The notes under the pieces were generated by a model. It searched no databases and was not told the DNA's origin. It saw nothing but the letters and a program-made list of their open reading frames with translations. Shown here one piece after another: positions 51,399-60,003 of a stretch of 64,000 nucleotides of DNA. How positions within the stretch are numbered: position 1 is the stretch's first letter; each line of letters begins with the position of its first letter. The translations under genes were made by a program, and so were the position numbers. Source of the DNA: Pantoea sp. Ap-967 (GTDB taxonomy: Bacteria; Pseudomonadota; Gammaproteobacteria; Pseudomonadales; Pseudomonadaceae); the NCBI RefSeq assembly GCF_011752565.1, contig NZ_VWXK01000002.1, positions 331,413-395,412 of the forward strand, given 5' to 3'.

Positions 51399-52352
51399 TC
51401 AAAGGTCGAGCACAAGGCAGGGTGACAGCGACCGGGAAACGCAGATCATCATCACGTCGTTGTTCTTGCGCTCGGCAGCCGTCAGCACGCTGTCGCGGTG
51501 ATCCGGCGTACCGCCCAGCACGCAGGTTTCGCACGAGGCGCAGGTGCCCTCCCGGCAGGAGCTTTCGACGCGCAGGCCGTTGGCCTCCAGCACCTGGAGA
51601 ATGCTTTTGTCCGCTGGCACTTCGAGCGAAGTGCCGCTCCTGGCCAACTGCACCGTGAAGGCGTTGGCCACGCCAGGGCGTTGCGGCGCCTTGGGCGTGA
51701 ACCACTCGAAATGCACCTGCGCCTCGGGAAAACCGCGCGCGGCGGCTTCAACGGCTAGCATCAGGGGCGTGGGCCCGCAGGTGTAGAAATGAACATTGCC
51801 AGGTTGCCGGCCCACAGCCGCGGCGATATCGAACAGGCCGCCCGCCTCATCGTCGGCATGCAAGGTCACCTGGTCGGCATACCGCCCAAGTTCCTCAAGA
51901 AAGGCTGCACGCTGGCGGTTGCGCACCAGGTAGAACAGGTGCCAGGGGCGCTTGTTGGCTTGGCACCACTGGATCATCGACCACACCGGGGTAATGCCGA
52001 TACCGCCCGCAAAGAACACGAACGCCGGCGCGTCTTCTTCCAGGGGGAAGTGGTTGCGCGGCGGGGTCACCGTCAGCCTGTCGCCCACGCGCAGCGCTTG
52101 ATGCACGTGGCGGGAGCCGCCCCGGCTGGTGGCAGACAGACCAACCCCCACGCAATAGCGGTGTTGCTCCCGGGCGTCATTGCACAGGGAATACTGGCGC
52201 ACGGTATCGCCAGGCAAATGCAGTTCGATGTGGGCGCCGGGCTTGAACGGCGGCAGCGCCTGGCCCGGTTCAGCGCGCAACTCAACGACCATGACGCCCT
52301 TGGCTTCGGCAGTCAGGTCGGTTATCTGCAGGGTCAACTTCTCTTCAGGCAT
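51399..52352 (-). CDS. Rieske oxygenase reductase (FMN/2Fe-2S, CntB/VanB-like)
   Basis: 317 residues from the ATG at 52352. Flavin domain with RQYSLCND, NAD site with FFAGGIGITPVWSM, and a C-terminal plant-type ferredoxin with cluster cysteines C266, C271, C274 and C304 (CREGTCASCETC). This phthalate-dioxygenase-reductase layout feeds two-component Rieske oxygenases; the partner is the oxygenase at 55828-56970 in the same operon. Confidence 0.9.
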   Translation of the reverse strand: MPEEKLTLQITDLTAEAKGVMVVELRAEPGQALPPFKPGAHIELHLPGDTVRQYSLCNDAREQHRYCVGVGLSATSRGGSRHVHQALRVGDRLTVTPPRNHFPLEEDAPAFVFFAGGIGITPVWSMIQWCQANKRPWHLFYLVRNRQRAAFLEELGRYADQVTLHADDEAGGLFDIAAAVGRQPGNVHFYTCGPTPLMLAVEAAARGFPEAQVHFEWFTPKAPQRPGVANAFTVQLARSGTSLEVPADKSILQVLEANGLRVESSCREGTCASCETCVLGGTPDHRDSVLTAAERKNNDVMMICVSRSLSPCLVLDL

Positions 52353-52409
52353 GGCACACCTCACGCAAGGGCAGACCGGCCCGGGGCCACTTGCACCCCG
52401 GGCCCGAAC

Positions 52410-53342
52410 TCAAGGGCGGCGCAGTGGCGCGCTGGCCTTGAGCAGCTGGGTAATCAGCTCATCGCGCTGGGCCGCCAGCGATGCCCAGCGGGTGCCACCG
52501 GCTTGCTGATCCACGCCTGCCACCAGCAGGGCGGCCGTTTCGCTGTCCAGGCGTGGGTCGCCCAGGTCATCCCACCAGCCGTTGAAGCTGTCGGCGTATT
52601 TCTGGCAGAAGGCCGCGAGGCCATCCGGCCCGCCCCCCAGGTGGAACAGCAGGCTCGGCCCCATTGCCGCCCAACGCAGGCCAGGCCCCGCCCACACCGC
52701 CTTGTCGACATCTTCCACACTGGCGACGCCGCTCTTGACCAGGTGAATGGCTTCACGCCACAGCGCCGCCTGCAGGCGGTTGGCCACATGGCCTTTCACC
52801 TCGCGATTGACCCGGATCGTCACCTTGCCCACCAACCCATAGAACCGCTCGGCCTGCTCCACCACACCCGCTGCCGTCTTGTCGTTGCCCATTACCTCCA
52901 CCAAGGGAATCAGGTGCGGCGGGTTGAACGGATGGCCCAGGATGAAATGCGAAGGGTTGCGCCACCCTGCCTGCATCTCGCCCAGGCGCAGGCCGGACGC
53001 GGACGATGCCACGATGGCGCCCGGCTTGAGCGCCGCTTCCAGCCGGGCGAACAGCTCATGCTTGATAGCGATCCGCTCCGGCACGCTTTCCTGCACGAAG
53101 TCGGCGCCCTGCACGGCACTGGCGACATCGCTGTGAAAGCTCAGCTGGCCGGGTTCGGCCTGTACCAGGCCCAGCTCGCGCAGGGTGGGCCAGGCATTGT
53201 CGATGTAGCTGCGCACATCGGCTTGCACCGTCGGCGAAGGGTCGTAAACGGCAACGTCACGCCCCGATGCCAGAAACAGCGCCGCCCAGCTGGCGCCGAT
53301 CACCCCTGCGCCAACCACTGCCACCTGTTGAAATTCACTCAT
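52410..53342 (-). CDS. L-carnitine dehydrogenase-like 3-hydroxyacyl dehydrogenase
   Basis: 310 residues. NAD motif VVGAGVIGASWAALFLASGR (about 9-28), the catalytic His in GHPFNPPHLIPLVEV and the C-terminal helical domain (KGHVANRLQAALWREAIHLV). This is the short beta-hydroxyacid branch that includes L-carnitine 3-dehydrogenase, which makes 3-dehydrocarnitine. Neighbouring BKACE and thioesterase support that reaction type. CGAGG lies upstream of the ATG. Confidence 0.88.
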   Translation of the reverse strand: MSEFQQVAVVGAGVIGASWAALFLASGRDVAVYDPSPTVQADVRSYIDNAWPTLRELGLVQAEPGQLSFHSDVASAVQGADFVQESVPERIAIKHELFARLEAALKPGAIVASSASGLRLGEMQAGWRNPSHFILGHPFNPPHLIPLVEVMGNDKTAAGVVEQAERFYGLVGKVTIRVNREVKGHVANRLQAALWREAIHLVKSGVASVEDVDKAVWAGPGLRWAAMGPSLLFHLGGGPDGLAAFCQKYADSFNGWWDDLGDPRLDSETAALLVAGVDQQAGGTRWASLAAQRDELITQLLKASAPLRRP

Positions 53343-53405
53343 CGGATAAACCTCGGTCGTTGGAAAACATCGAAGGCGCGCCGTTTCAGAGCGGCGCCCT
53401 GCTGA

Positions 53406-54827
53406 TCAGCCGTGTGCATACATGACGTGGCGAACGCTGGTGTAGGCGTCGAGGGCGAACACCGACATGTCGCAGCCATGGCCTGAACCTTTCATGGCGG
53501 CCCAGGGCATTTCCGGCGTGGCAACGCCGTGGGTATTGACCCAGGTGAAGCCGTAGCGCAGGCGGCTGCTGGCCGCCATGGCGCGGCCGCTGTCACGGGT
53601 CCAGATCGACGAAGCCAGGCCATAGCGGCTGGCGTTGGCAATCGCCACCGGGTCCTGGTCGGGGGTGAAGCGCGACACTGAAACCACCGGGCCGAACACT
53701 TCCTGGGTGGCGATTTCAGCGTGGTGGTCAACGTCGGCAATCACGGTCGGGCTGTAGAAGAAGCCCCCGCCCGGCAGCACCGCGCCGCCACTGACCACTT
53801 CGGCGCAGGCGCGGGCACGCTCGACGAACCCTGCCACCCGCTGGCGGTGCTGTGCGCTCACCAGGGGGCCCATCTCGGTGCCGCTTGCCCGCGGCGGGCC
53901 AACCTTGATCGAACGGGCAGCCTCGGCCAAGGCCGCGACGACGCGCTCATACACCTTGCTGGCCACCAGCAGCCGACACGGCTGGGCACAGTCCTGGCCG
54001 GCATTGAAGAACGCTGTGGCGCGCAGGGTGGCGACCAGTTTGTCGATATCAGCGTCCTCGTAGACGATCACTGGCGCCTTGCCGCCCAGTTCCACATGCA
54101 CCTGGCGCATCTGCTGCGCCGCAGCGCGCATGGCCGCACTGCCCGTGGCGGGCGAGCCAGTGATGCTCACGGCCTCGATGCCGTCGGCGTTGATGAGCCG
54201 AGCCCCAAGCGAAGGGCCCTCCCCGTGCACGATGTTGACCAGCCCCTTGGGCACCACCTCGGCCAACAATTGCCCCAGGTGCAAGGTCGACAGCGGGGTC
54301 AGCTCCGAAGGCTTGAGCACCACGCTGCAACCGGCGGCCAGCGGCGCCGCCAGCTTCCAGGCCGCCATCATCAGCGGGTAGTTCCACGGCGCGATGGCCG
54401 CCACCGGGCCGATCGGGTCGCGGCGAATCAGGCTGGTATGCCCGGCCACGTATTCACCTGCCGCCACCCCGGCCAGGGTGCGTGCGGCGCCGGCGAAGAA
54501 CCGCAAGGTGTCGAGGGTCAGCGGCATTTCATCGTCAAGGGCCGAGGGCCAGGGCTTGCCAACGTTCTGGCTTTCCAACGCCGCCAGCGCCTGGGCGTGC
54601 TGGCCGACCACCTCGGCGATGTCTTGCAAAAGCCCCGCGCGTTGCGCCGGGGTGGTGCTGGCATGGCGCTCGAAGGCTTCCCGTGCACCGCGCACGGCGG
54701 CATCGAGCTGCGCCTCGTCGGCCTGGCCAACGCGGGTGATCGCCTCCCCGGTGGACGGGTCGATGACCGCCAGTGGCGCAGCAGCGCCTTCGACGAGCTC
54801 GCCGTTGATCAACATTCTGCTAGGCAT
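53406..54827 (-). CDS. Aldehyde dehydrogenase, gamma-aminobutyraldehyde/betaine-aldehyde type
   Basis: 473 residues from the ATG at 54827. NAD site IAPWNYPLMMAAWKLAAPLA, catalytic Glu in VELGGKAPVIVYED and catalytic Cys in FFNAGQDCAQPCR. The overall sequence follows E. coli PatD (gamma-aminobutyraldehyde dehydrogenase), including FFAGAARTLAGVAAGEYVAG. In this cluster it could oxidise 4-trimethylaminobutanal to gamma-butyrobetaine, or malic semialdehyde if the Rieske enzyme cleaves carnitine. Confidence 0.88.
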   Translation of the reverse strand: MPSRMLINGELVEGAAAPLAVIDPSTGEAITRVGQADEAQLDAAVRGAREAFERHASTTPAQRAGLLQDIAEVVGQHAQALAALESQNVGKPWPSALDDEMPLTLDTLRFFAGAARTLAGVAAGEYVAGHTSLIRRDPIGPVAAIAPWNYPLMMAAWKLAAPLAAGCSVVLKPSELTPLSTLHLGQLLAEVVPKGLVNIVHGEGPSLGARLINADGIEAVSITGSPATGSAAMRAAAQQMRQVHVELGGKAPVIVYEDADIDKLVATLRATAFFNAGQDCAQPCRLLVASKVYERVVAALAEAARSIKVGPPRASGTEMGPLVSAQHRQRVAGFVERARACAEVVSGGAVLPGGGFFYSPTVIADVDHHAEIATQEVFGPVVSVSRFTPDQDPVAIANASRYGLASSIWTRDSGRAMAASSRLRYGFTWVNTHGVATPEMPWAAMKGSGHGCDMSVFALDAYTSVRHVMYAHG

Positions 54828-54847
54828 GGTGTATCCCCGATCACGCA

Positions 54848-55777
54848 TCACAAGGTGATTTTGTCGCGGCCCTTGAGGCCAAGGCGGGCCCGGGCTTCTT
54901 CCGGCGTTGCCACCTTCAGCCCAAGCTGCTCGACGATCGAGCGGATCTTCAGCACCTGCTCGGCATTGCTTCTGGCCTTCTCGCCGGCGCCGATGAACAG
55001 GCTGTCTTCCAGGCCAACCCGCACGTTGCCGCCCAGCATCGCCGCCTGGGTGGCAAAGGCCATCTGGTGCTTGCCCGCCGCCAGCACCGACCATTCGTAG
55101 TCCTTGCCGAACAGCTTTTGCGCCACGCTGTGCATGTGCATCAGGTTGTCCAGGTCCGCACCCACGCCACCGAGCACGCCGAACACGATCTGGATCAGGA
55201 ACGGCGGCTTGACCCAGCCCTGGTCGATCACCCACGCCAGGTTGTACAGGTGGCCCAGGTCGTAGCATTCAAACTCGAAGCGGGTGCCGTGGCCGTCGCC
55301 CAGTTCCTTGACGATGTATTCGATGTCGGCAAAGGTGTTGCGGAAAATGAAGTCGCGGGTGCTGTCGAGGAACGCCGGCTCCCAGTCGTGCTTCCAGTTC
55401 GAATACTTGGCTTTCATGGGGAAGATGCCGAAGTTCATCGAACCCACGTTCAGCGATGCCATTTCCGGGCTGACCGCCAGGGCCGCGTGCAGGCGTTCTT
55501 CACGGGTCATGCCCAGGCCTCCGCCGGTGGATACGTTCAGCACCGCATCGCTCTGGCGGTGGATCTGCCCCATGAAGTCCTGAAACAGCTCGGGGCGCGG
55601 GTCGGGCTTGCCGGTTTCGGGGTTGCGGGCATGCAAGTGAATGATCGACGCACCGGCGCTGGCCGCCTCGATGGAGGAATCGGCAATTTCCTGCGGGGTG
55701 ATCGGCAGGTACTCGGACATGGTCGGGGTGTGCACGCCACCGGTAGTGGCGCAGGTGATGATGACGGACTTTGGCAT
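54848..55777 (-). CDS. BKACE (beta-keto acid cleavage enzyme), 3-dehydrocarnitine cleavage type
   Basis: 309 residues. Zinc ligands H47 and H49 in IIHLHARNPETGKPDPRPE and the start TCATTGGVHTPTMSEYLPIT are BKACE (DUF849) hallmarks. BKACE condenses a beta-keto acid with acetyl-CoA to give acetoacetate and a new acyl-CoA; for dehydrocarnitine the product is betainyl-CoA. Placement between the carnitine-dehydrogenase homologue/ALDH and the Rieske oxygenase supports the same chemistry. Confidence 0.92.
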   Translation of the reverse strand: MPKSVIITCATTGGVHTPTMSEYLPITPQEIADSSIEAASAGASIIHLHARNPETGKPDPRPELFQDFMGQIHRQSDAVLNVSTGGGLGMTREERLHAALAVSPEMASLNVGSMNFGIFPMKAKYSNWKHDWEPAFLDSTRDFIFRNTFADIEYIVKELGDGHGTRFEFECYDLGHLYNLAWVIDQGWVKPPFLIQIVFGVLGGVGADLDNLMHMHSVAQKLFGKDYEWSVLAAGKHQMAFATQAAMLGGNVRVGLEDSLFIGAGEKARSNAEQVLKIRSIVEQLGLKVATPEEARARLGLKGRDKITL

Positions 55778-55827
55778 GGGGGCTCACCGTTTCATGGGTT
55801 GGGCTGGGGCGGTCTGGCCGATACGGC

Positions 55828-56970
55828 TCATGGCTTGACGCTGCGGGCGTAGGCGTCCAGCACCAGGCCGTGGAAGTGGTGCAAGGCGTGCTCGGACTTG
55901 CCCGAGCCGTTGGGGTCGGTAACGATGCGCCCCTGGTCGAAGGCTGGGGTCTGCATGCCGCGCTGCACGTTCTCCACCAGCGAGATGTCCTCCACCTGCA
56001 GCACTTCGTCCAGGTAGCGGATGGCCTCTTTCTCCATGGCATCCGGCTCGGGGGTTTCGAGGAAGAAGTCATAGGTTTCGAAGGTGCGGTCCGGGCCCAG
56101 GGGCACGATGTTGAGCACGATCATCGAGCTGCGCCCCGGGTAGCGCATCAGGCAGGTGTTGGGCCACAGCCACCACACGGCGTGGGTCCGCACGCTGGCC
56201 TTGGACACGTCGTAGGCCGAGTTCTGGCCCTTGCCGGCTTCGGCCATGTGGCTTGAGTAGATGCCGTGGGTCTGCACCTTGTAGGTGTCCATGTCGACCA
56301 GGGTGCAGAAGTCCTTGTGCGCGGTCGGGCAGTGGTAGCACTCAAGGAAGTTGTCGACCACATTCTTCCAGTTCGACTTGATCTCGTAGGTCAGGCGGTG
56401 GCCGAAGGTGAGCTTGTCGATGTCTGGCGCCCAGTGCAGGATCTCCTTGGCCAGGTCGCCGGATTGCTGATGCAGGGGCGCGGCCAGCGGGTCCAGGTTG
56501 ACGTAGACGAACCCGCAGAATTCCTCGACCTGAACCGGGGTGAGGTGGATCTCTTCCTTGTTGAAGTCTTTCAGGCCGCCGACATGGGGCGCCGCCACCA
56601 GGTTGCCGTTGAGCCCATAGCACCAGGAGTGGTAGGGGCAAACGATGCGGCGGGTCTTGCCTTCACCTTGCAGCACCGGGTGAGCACGGTGCTTGCAGAC
56701 GTTGTAGAACGCCCGCAGGCTGCCGTCCTGGTCGCGCACCACGGCAACCGGGTGGCCGGCGATATCCACGGTGGTGTAGCTGCCCGGTTCGCGAACCTTT
56801 TCCCCGTGGCACACCCACTGCCAGGTTTTTGCCAGGATCGCCTGCTGGTCGAGGCGGAACCACTCGGGGTCGACGTAGGCCTCGGCGCGCAGCGATTGGG
56901 ACAGCAAAGGATCCGGGTCGTAGCCCTGTTTGATCGATTCGAATTGGCGAGGATGCAGCAACTCAGACAT
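55828..56970 (-). CDS. Rieske non-haem iron oxygenase alpha subunit, quaternary-ammonium class
   Basis: 380 residues. Rieske ligands C92-K-H94 and C111-P-Y-H114; mononuclear iron ligands H213 and H218 in NFLECYHCPTAHKDF. The residue bridging the two metal sites is E210, where most Rieske oxygenases have Asp; Glu is known in carnitine monooxygenase CntA. The enzyme probably demethylates or hydroxylates a betaine or carnitine-like compound. First gene of the operon, 157 bases from the regulator gene. Confidence 0.9.
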   Translation of the reverse strand: MSELLHPRQFESIKQGYDPDPLLSQSLRAEAYVDPEWFRLDQQAILAKTWQWVCHGEKVREPGSYTTVDIAGHPVAVVRDQDGSLRAFYNVCKHRAHPVLQGEGKTRRIVCPYHSWCYGLNGNLVAAPHVGGLKDFNKEEIHLTPVQVEEFCGFVYVNLDPLAAPLHQQSGDLAKEILHWAPDIDKLTFGHRLTYEIKSNWKNVVDNFLECYHCPTAHKDFCTLVDMDTYKVQTHGIYSSHMAEAGKGQNSAYDVSKASVRTHAVWWLWPNTCLMRYPGRSSMIVLNIVPLGPDRTFETYDFFLETPEPDAMEKEAIRYLDEVLQVEDISLVENVQRGMQTPAFDQGRIVTDPNGSGKSEHALHHFHGLVLDAYARSVKP

Positions 56971-57127
56971 ATCAACGGCCCTTTTATTGTTCCGGGCAAG
57001 GGGTTTTTGCCCGTTCCGTGGGGTCGATGATGGTCTGGGGCCGAGGGGTTAAATGTGCAAGATCCGCCGTTTTTTATCCTGTTTCGGCCATTGTCGTTTT
57101 TGGGTAAGTGGCGCCTGGAAACGACCC

Positions 57128-58129
57128 TCAACGGGGCGCCACACCCCGCTGGTGCATGGGCCAGGCGCGGTAGTCGAACGGCACCCTGCCCTCCTGGCGG
57201 TCCTGGCGCGGGGTGAGGCCGAAGCGTTCGCGGTAGGCGCGGCAGAAATGCGACTGGTTGGGAAAGCCTGAGGCGACGCCGACCTTGGTCAGGGCCAGAT
57301 CGGTCTGGGTGACCAGGCCACGTGCCCGGTCCAGGCGAATGTCGCGGTAGTACAGCGCCGGGCTCTTGTGCACCACCTGGCGGAACAGGCGGTCGAGCTG
57401 GCGCTGGGAAATGCCCACCTGTTCGCACAGCGCCGCAATGCCAATCACCTCTTCCAGGTGCCGCTCCATCAGCTTGATCGCCTGGCGCACCGGCACCGGG
57501 ATGGTGTGCCCCAACGGCTGCTGGGCTTCGGGGTTCTGCTGCGCGCTGCCTGGGCGGAACTGCTGGTGGAACACGTAGCGGGCCGCCTCGTTGGCCAGGG
57601 TTTCGCCGTGCAGGTTGCGAATCAGCTGCAAGGCGGTGTCGGTGGCCGCAGCGCCGCCGCAGCAGGTGATGCGCTGCTGGTCGAACACGTACAGGTCCTC
57701 GACGATGGTCACATCGGGGTAAAGCTCCAGCAGGGCATCGATATGTTCATAGTGCGCCGTGGCTCGCCGCCCCTTGAGCAACCTCGCCTCGGCCAGCAGG
57801 AAGGTGCCGGTGTCCAGGCCGCCGAGCAGGCAGCCCTTGCTCGCCCAGGTTCTCAGCGCCCCCTGCAGGTAGCTGCCGTGGTGCTGCTCCGGCGCCCAGC
57901 TGCACGAGAGCATCACCAGGTCCCAGGGCTGGTCACGCAGGCTGGCGAGCGGTTGGGTGAGCAGGTCCATGCCGTTGGAGGCACGCACCGCGCCGCCCTC
58001 TACCGAAGCAAAGGCCCAATGGAAGCGGCTTTCGCCGCTGAGGTAGTTGGCCGCCCGGAACGGATCGACGAACGCGGTGCTTGCAGCAGCGTTGAAGTCA
58101 GGGAACACGATGACCAGAAAGTTGAACAC
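57128..58129 (-). CDS. GlxA-type regulator (DJ-1/PfpI domain plus AraC helix-turn-helix), CdhR/GbdR-like
   Basis: 333 residues from a GTG at 58129 with GCGAGG upstream; the ATG ten codons earlier directly abuts a REP element and lacks a ribosome site. N-terminal DJ-1/PfpI-like domain (VFNFLVIVFPDFNAAASTAF) and C-terminal AraC domain (GFPNQSHFCRAYRERFGLTP). In Pseudomonas this family includes CdhR and GbdR, which respond to carnitine and glycine betaine. It precedes the catabolic operon on the same strand and is its likely activator. Confidence 0.9.
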   Translation of the reverse strand: MFNFLVIVFPDFNAAASTAFVDPFRAANYLSGESRFHWAFASVEGGAVRASNGMDLLTQPLASLRDQPWDLVMLSCSWAPEQHHGSYLQGALRTWASKGCLLGGLDTGTFLLAEARLLKGRRATAHYEHIDALLELYPDVTIVEDLYVFDQQRITCCGGAAATDTALQLIRNLHGETLANEAARYVFHQQFRPGSAQQNPEAQQPLGHTIPVPVRQAIKLMERHLEEVIGIAALCEQVGISQRQLDRLFRQVVHKSPALYYRDIRLDRARGLVTQTDLALTKVGVASGFPNQSHFCRAYRERFGLTPRQDRQEGRVPFDYRAWPMHQRGVAPR

Positions 58130-58157
58130 GGCGGCCTCGCTCAGCGGTAAAAGCCCC

Positions 58158-58245
58158 ATTGTAGGAGCGGGCTTGCCCCGCGAACACCGGCGCAGCCGGT
58201 GCCATCCACCGCGTCGCCTGCTTCGCGGGGCAAGCCCGCTCCTAT
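58158..58245. repeat. REP pair (GTAGGAGCGGGCTTGCCCCG type)
   Basis: Inverted units GTAGGAGCGGGCTTGCCCCG and CGGGGCAAGCCCGCTCCTAT around CCGGCGCAGCCGG. Directly followed by the GGAACAAATCGTAAC spacer that recurs twice more within 1.6 kb. Confidence 0.8.
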
Positions 58246-58280
58246 GGAACAAATCGTAACCATCTGATTTAACGGTGAAT

Positions 58281-58504
58281 CCTGTAGGAGCGAGCGCAGC
58301 TCGCGATGGGCTGCAAAGCAGTCCCAGTACTATGAGCCGCGAGGCTGAAGCCCTGGGGCCGCTGCGCGCCCCATCGCGAGCTGCGCTCGCTCCTACCGGG
58401 GGCGGCGCTGGCCTGGAGATGGGCGCTTGATCGGCAGCCCAGGGTTGTGGTGTAGGTCAAGCGCCGGTGTTCGCGTATCGCATTTTTGGGCACCCACGCA
58501 TTGC
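58281..58504 (-). repeat. Long intergenic repeat, copy 2 (about 220 nt)
   Basis: Inverted copy of 19293-19513, including the 105-nt extension that ends in the complement of GTGCCCAAAAATGCGATACG. Differences are few. It forms the left part of the gap before the LysR gene. Confidence 0.85.
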
Positions 58505-58677
58505 GGCACGACTGCTGGCACTGTTCCCTGCGCGACAGCGCAGCCCGCAGGGCTGGGTTATCTCCTACAGGGGGGTCATACGCCCCCCCGCAGGGTGGGT
58601 TATCTCCTAAGGCGGGTGCTTGCCGGCCAGGTTGAGGGGGCTGATACTAACCGTCCCCTTGATTCAGCCCCTACCCC

Positions 58678-59532
58678 ATGCGCTATTCACCTGAAGCCCT
58701 CGTCGCCTTTGTCGAAGCCGCCGCGCTCGGCTCCTTCTCCGCCGCCGCCCGCAAGCTGCGCAAGAGCCAGTCGACCATCAGCATCGCCATCGCCAACTTC
58801 GAGGCCGACATCGGATGCCCGTTGTTCGACCGTGCCGGCCGCCACCCCACGTTGAACAGCGCCGGGCGCCAGGTGCTCAAGCAGGTGGAAGCGATCCTCG
58901 ATGCCAGTGCCCGCCTCGACGCCCTGGCCGTGCGCCTGGCCGGGCAGGTGGAACCACTGGTGTCGGTGGTGATGTCCGACAGCTACAGCGTCACCTTCCA
59001 GGGCGCGGCGATGGCGCGCTTCGCCGAACGCTACCCGCACACCGAACTGCGCTGCGGCCCCTCCGAAGATGCCGATGTGATCGACCTGGTGCAACAGGGC
59101 ATCGTGCACCTTGGCATCTTGGCCGCCCAGGACCGCTACCCGGCGGATGTCAGCGTGGCGCGCCTGCCCGAGCAGGCCGAATTCTGCCTGTATGTCAGCC
59201 GCGAGCACCCGCTGGCAACCCTGCCGGCCTTGCAGCCGGAACACCTTGAACAGCAACGCCAGCTGTACATCAAGACCTACGCCCCCAGCCTGCCCCATGG
59301 CCACGGCCAGGCCTGGTCGGCGCCGGACTACCTGACCCTGCTGGAATTCGCCGTGCGCGGGTTTGGCTGGGCCGAACTGCCCAAGGCGCTGGTGGCGCGC
59401 TTCGGCAGCGGCTTGGTGGAACTGCCCATGGCCGGCTACCCGCGCCGCGTGGCCATGGACGTGGCCTGGTCGCGCCAGCAGGCGCTGGGGCCTGCCGGGC
59501 AATGGCTGGTGGGGCAGTTGCTGGGGCACTAG
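58678..59532 (+). CDS. LysR-family transcriptional regulator
   Basis: 284 residues. Helix-turn-helix GSFSAAARKLRKSQSTISIA then LFDRAGRHPTLNSAGRQVL at the N-terminus and an effector domain with DLVQQGIVHLGILAAQDRYP. No strong ribosome site is visible before the ATG. No divergent target gene: it is isolated between repeat arrays, so its regulon lies elsewhere or was lost. Confidence 0.87.
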   Translation: MRYSPEALVAFVEAAALGSFSAAARKLRKSQSTISIAIANFEADIGCPLFDRAGRHPTLNSAGRQVLKQVEAILDASARLDALAVRLAGQVEPLVSVVMSDSYSVTFQGAAMARFAERYPHTELRCGPSEDADVIDLVQQGIVHLGILAAQDRYPADVSVARLPEQAEFCLYVSREHPLATLPALQPEHLEQQRQLYIKTYAPSLPHGHGQAWSAPDYLTLLEFAVRGFGWAELPKALVARFGSGLVELPMAGYPRRVAMDVAWSRQQALGPAGQWLVGQLLGH

Positions 59533-59808
59533 GCGAGCCTGCTCTGCCCGGCTCCTATGAAACAAATCGTAACTATCTGATTCAACTGGTATTTATGTAG
59601 GAGAGGGCTTGTCCCGCGAAGCAGGCACCGCGGTGTATGGCACCGGCTGCGCCGGTGTTCGCGGGGCAAGTCGGGTCGCCGCACCGCCGCTCCTACAGGG
59701 CATTGCGGCGCGGCTGCTGGCACTGTTCCCTGCGCGACAGCGCAGCCCGCAGGGTTGGGTGATCTCCTATGGAACAAATAGTAACTATATGATTTAACGG
59801 CAAATTCT
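59533..59808. repeat. Repeat mosaic downstream of the LysR gene
   Basis: Contains two copies of the spacer (A)ACAAATCGTAACTATCTGAT (59552-59605 and 59764-59816; a third is at 58239-58293), a degenerate REP pair at 59597-59700, and a 65-nt piece (59700-59768) duplicated from 58500-58570. No gene seen. Confidence 0.75.
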
Positions 59809-60003
59809 GTGAAAGCGGTCGTCGAACATGGCCAAAGTTTCGGTCAGCGCTACACCACCCGCGTGGGCGGCTACCCCACCACTTGGCGCGCCACCGTGCA
59901 GAACCTCTTCGACACGGCGTACTGGTCGGGTGTCGCCTCCTACGGGGCGTTCTCCCAAGGCGCCCCGCGTTCGCTGCTGCTGTCCGCCACGGTCGATTTC
60001 TGA
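59809..60003 (+). pseudogene. TonB-dependent receptor 3' remnant
   Basis: The frame encodes RVGGYPTTWRATVQNLFDTA and ends SLLLSATVDF, the last beta-strands of a TonB siderophore receptor with terminal Phe. The frame begins in repeat DNA, so some 700 codons are missing. Its last 64 bases overlap, on the opposite strand, the end of the histidine kinase gene. Confidence 0.8.

Noticed and set aside
51789..53405. 538-codon plus-strand frame in the carnitine-type cluster
   Set aside because: Crosses two genes and their spacer on the opposite strand; translation is low-complexity His/Gln/Arg-rich.
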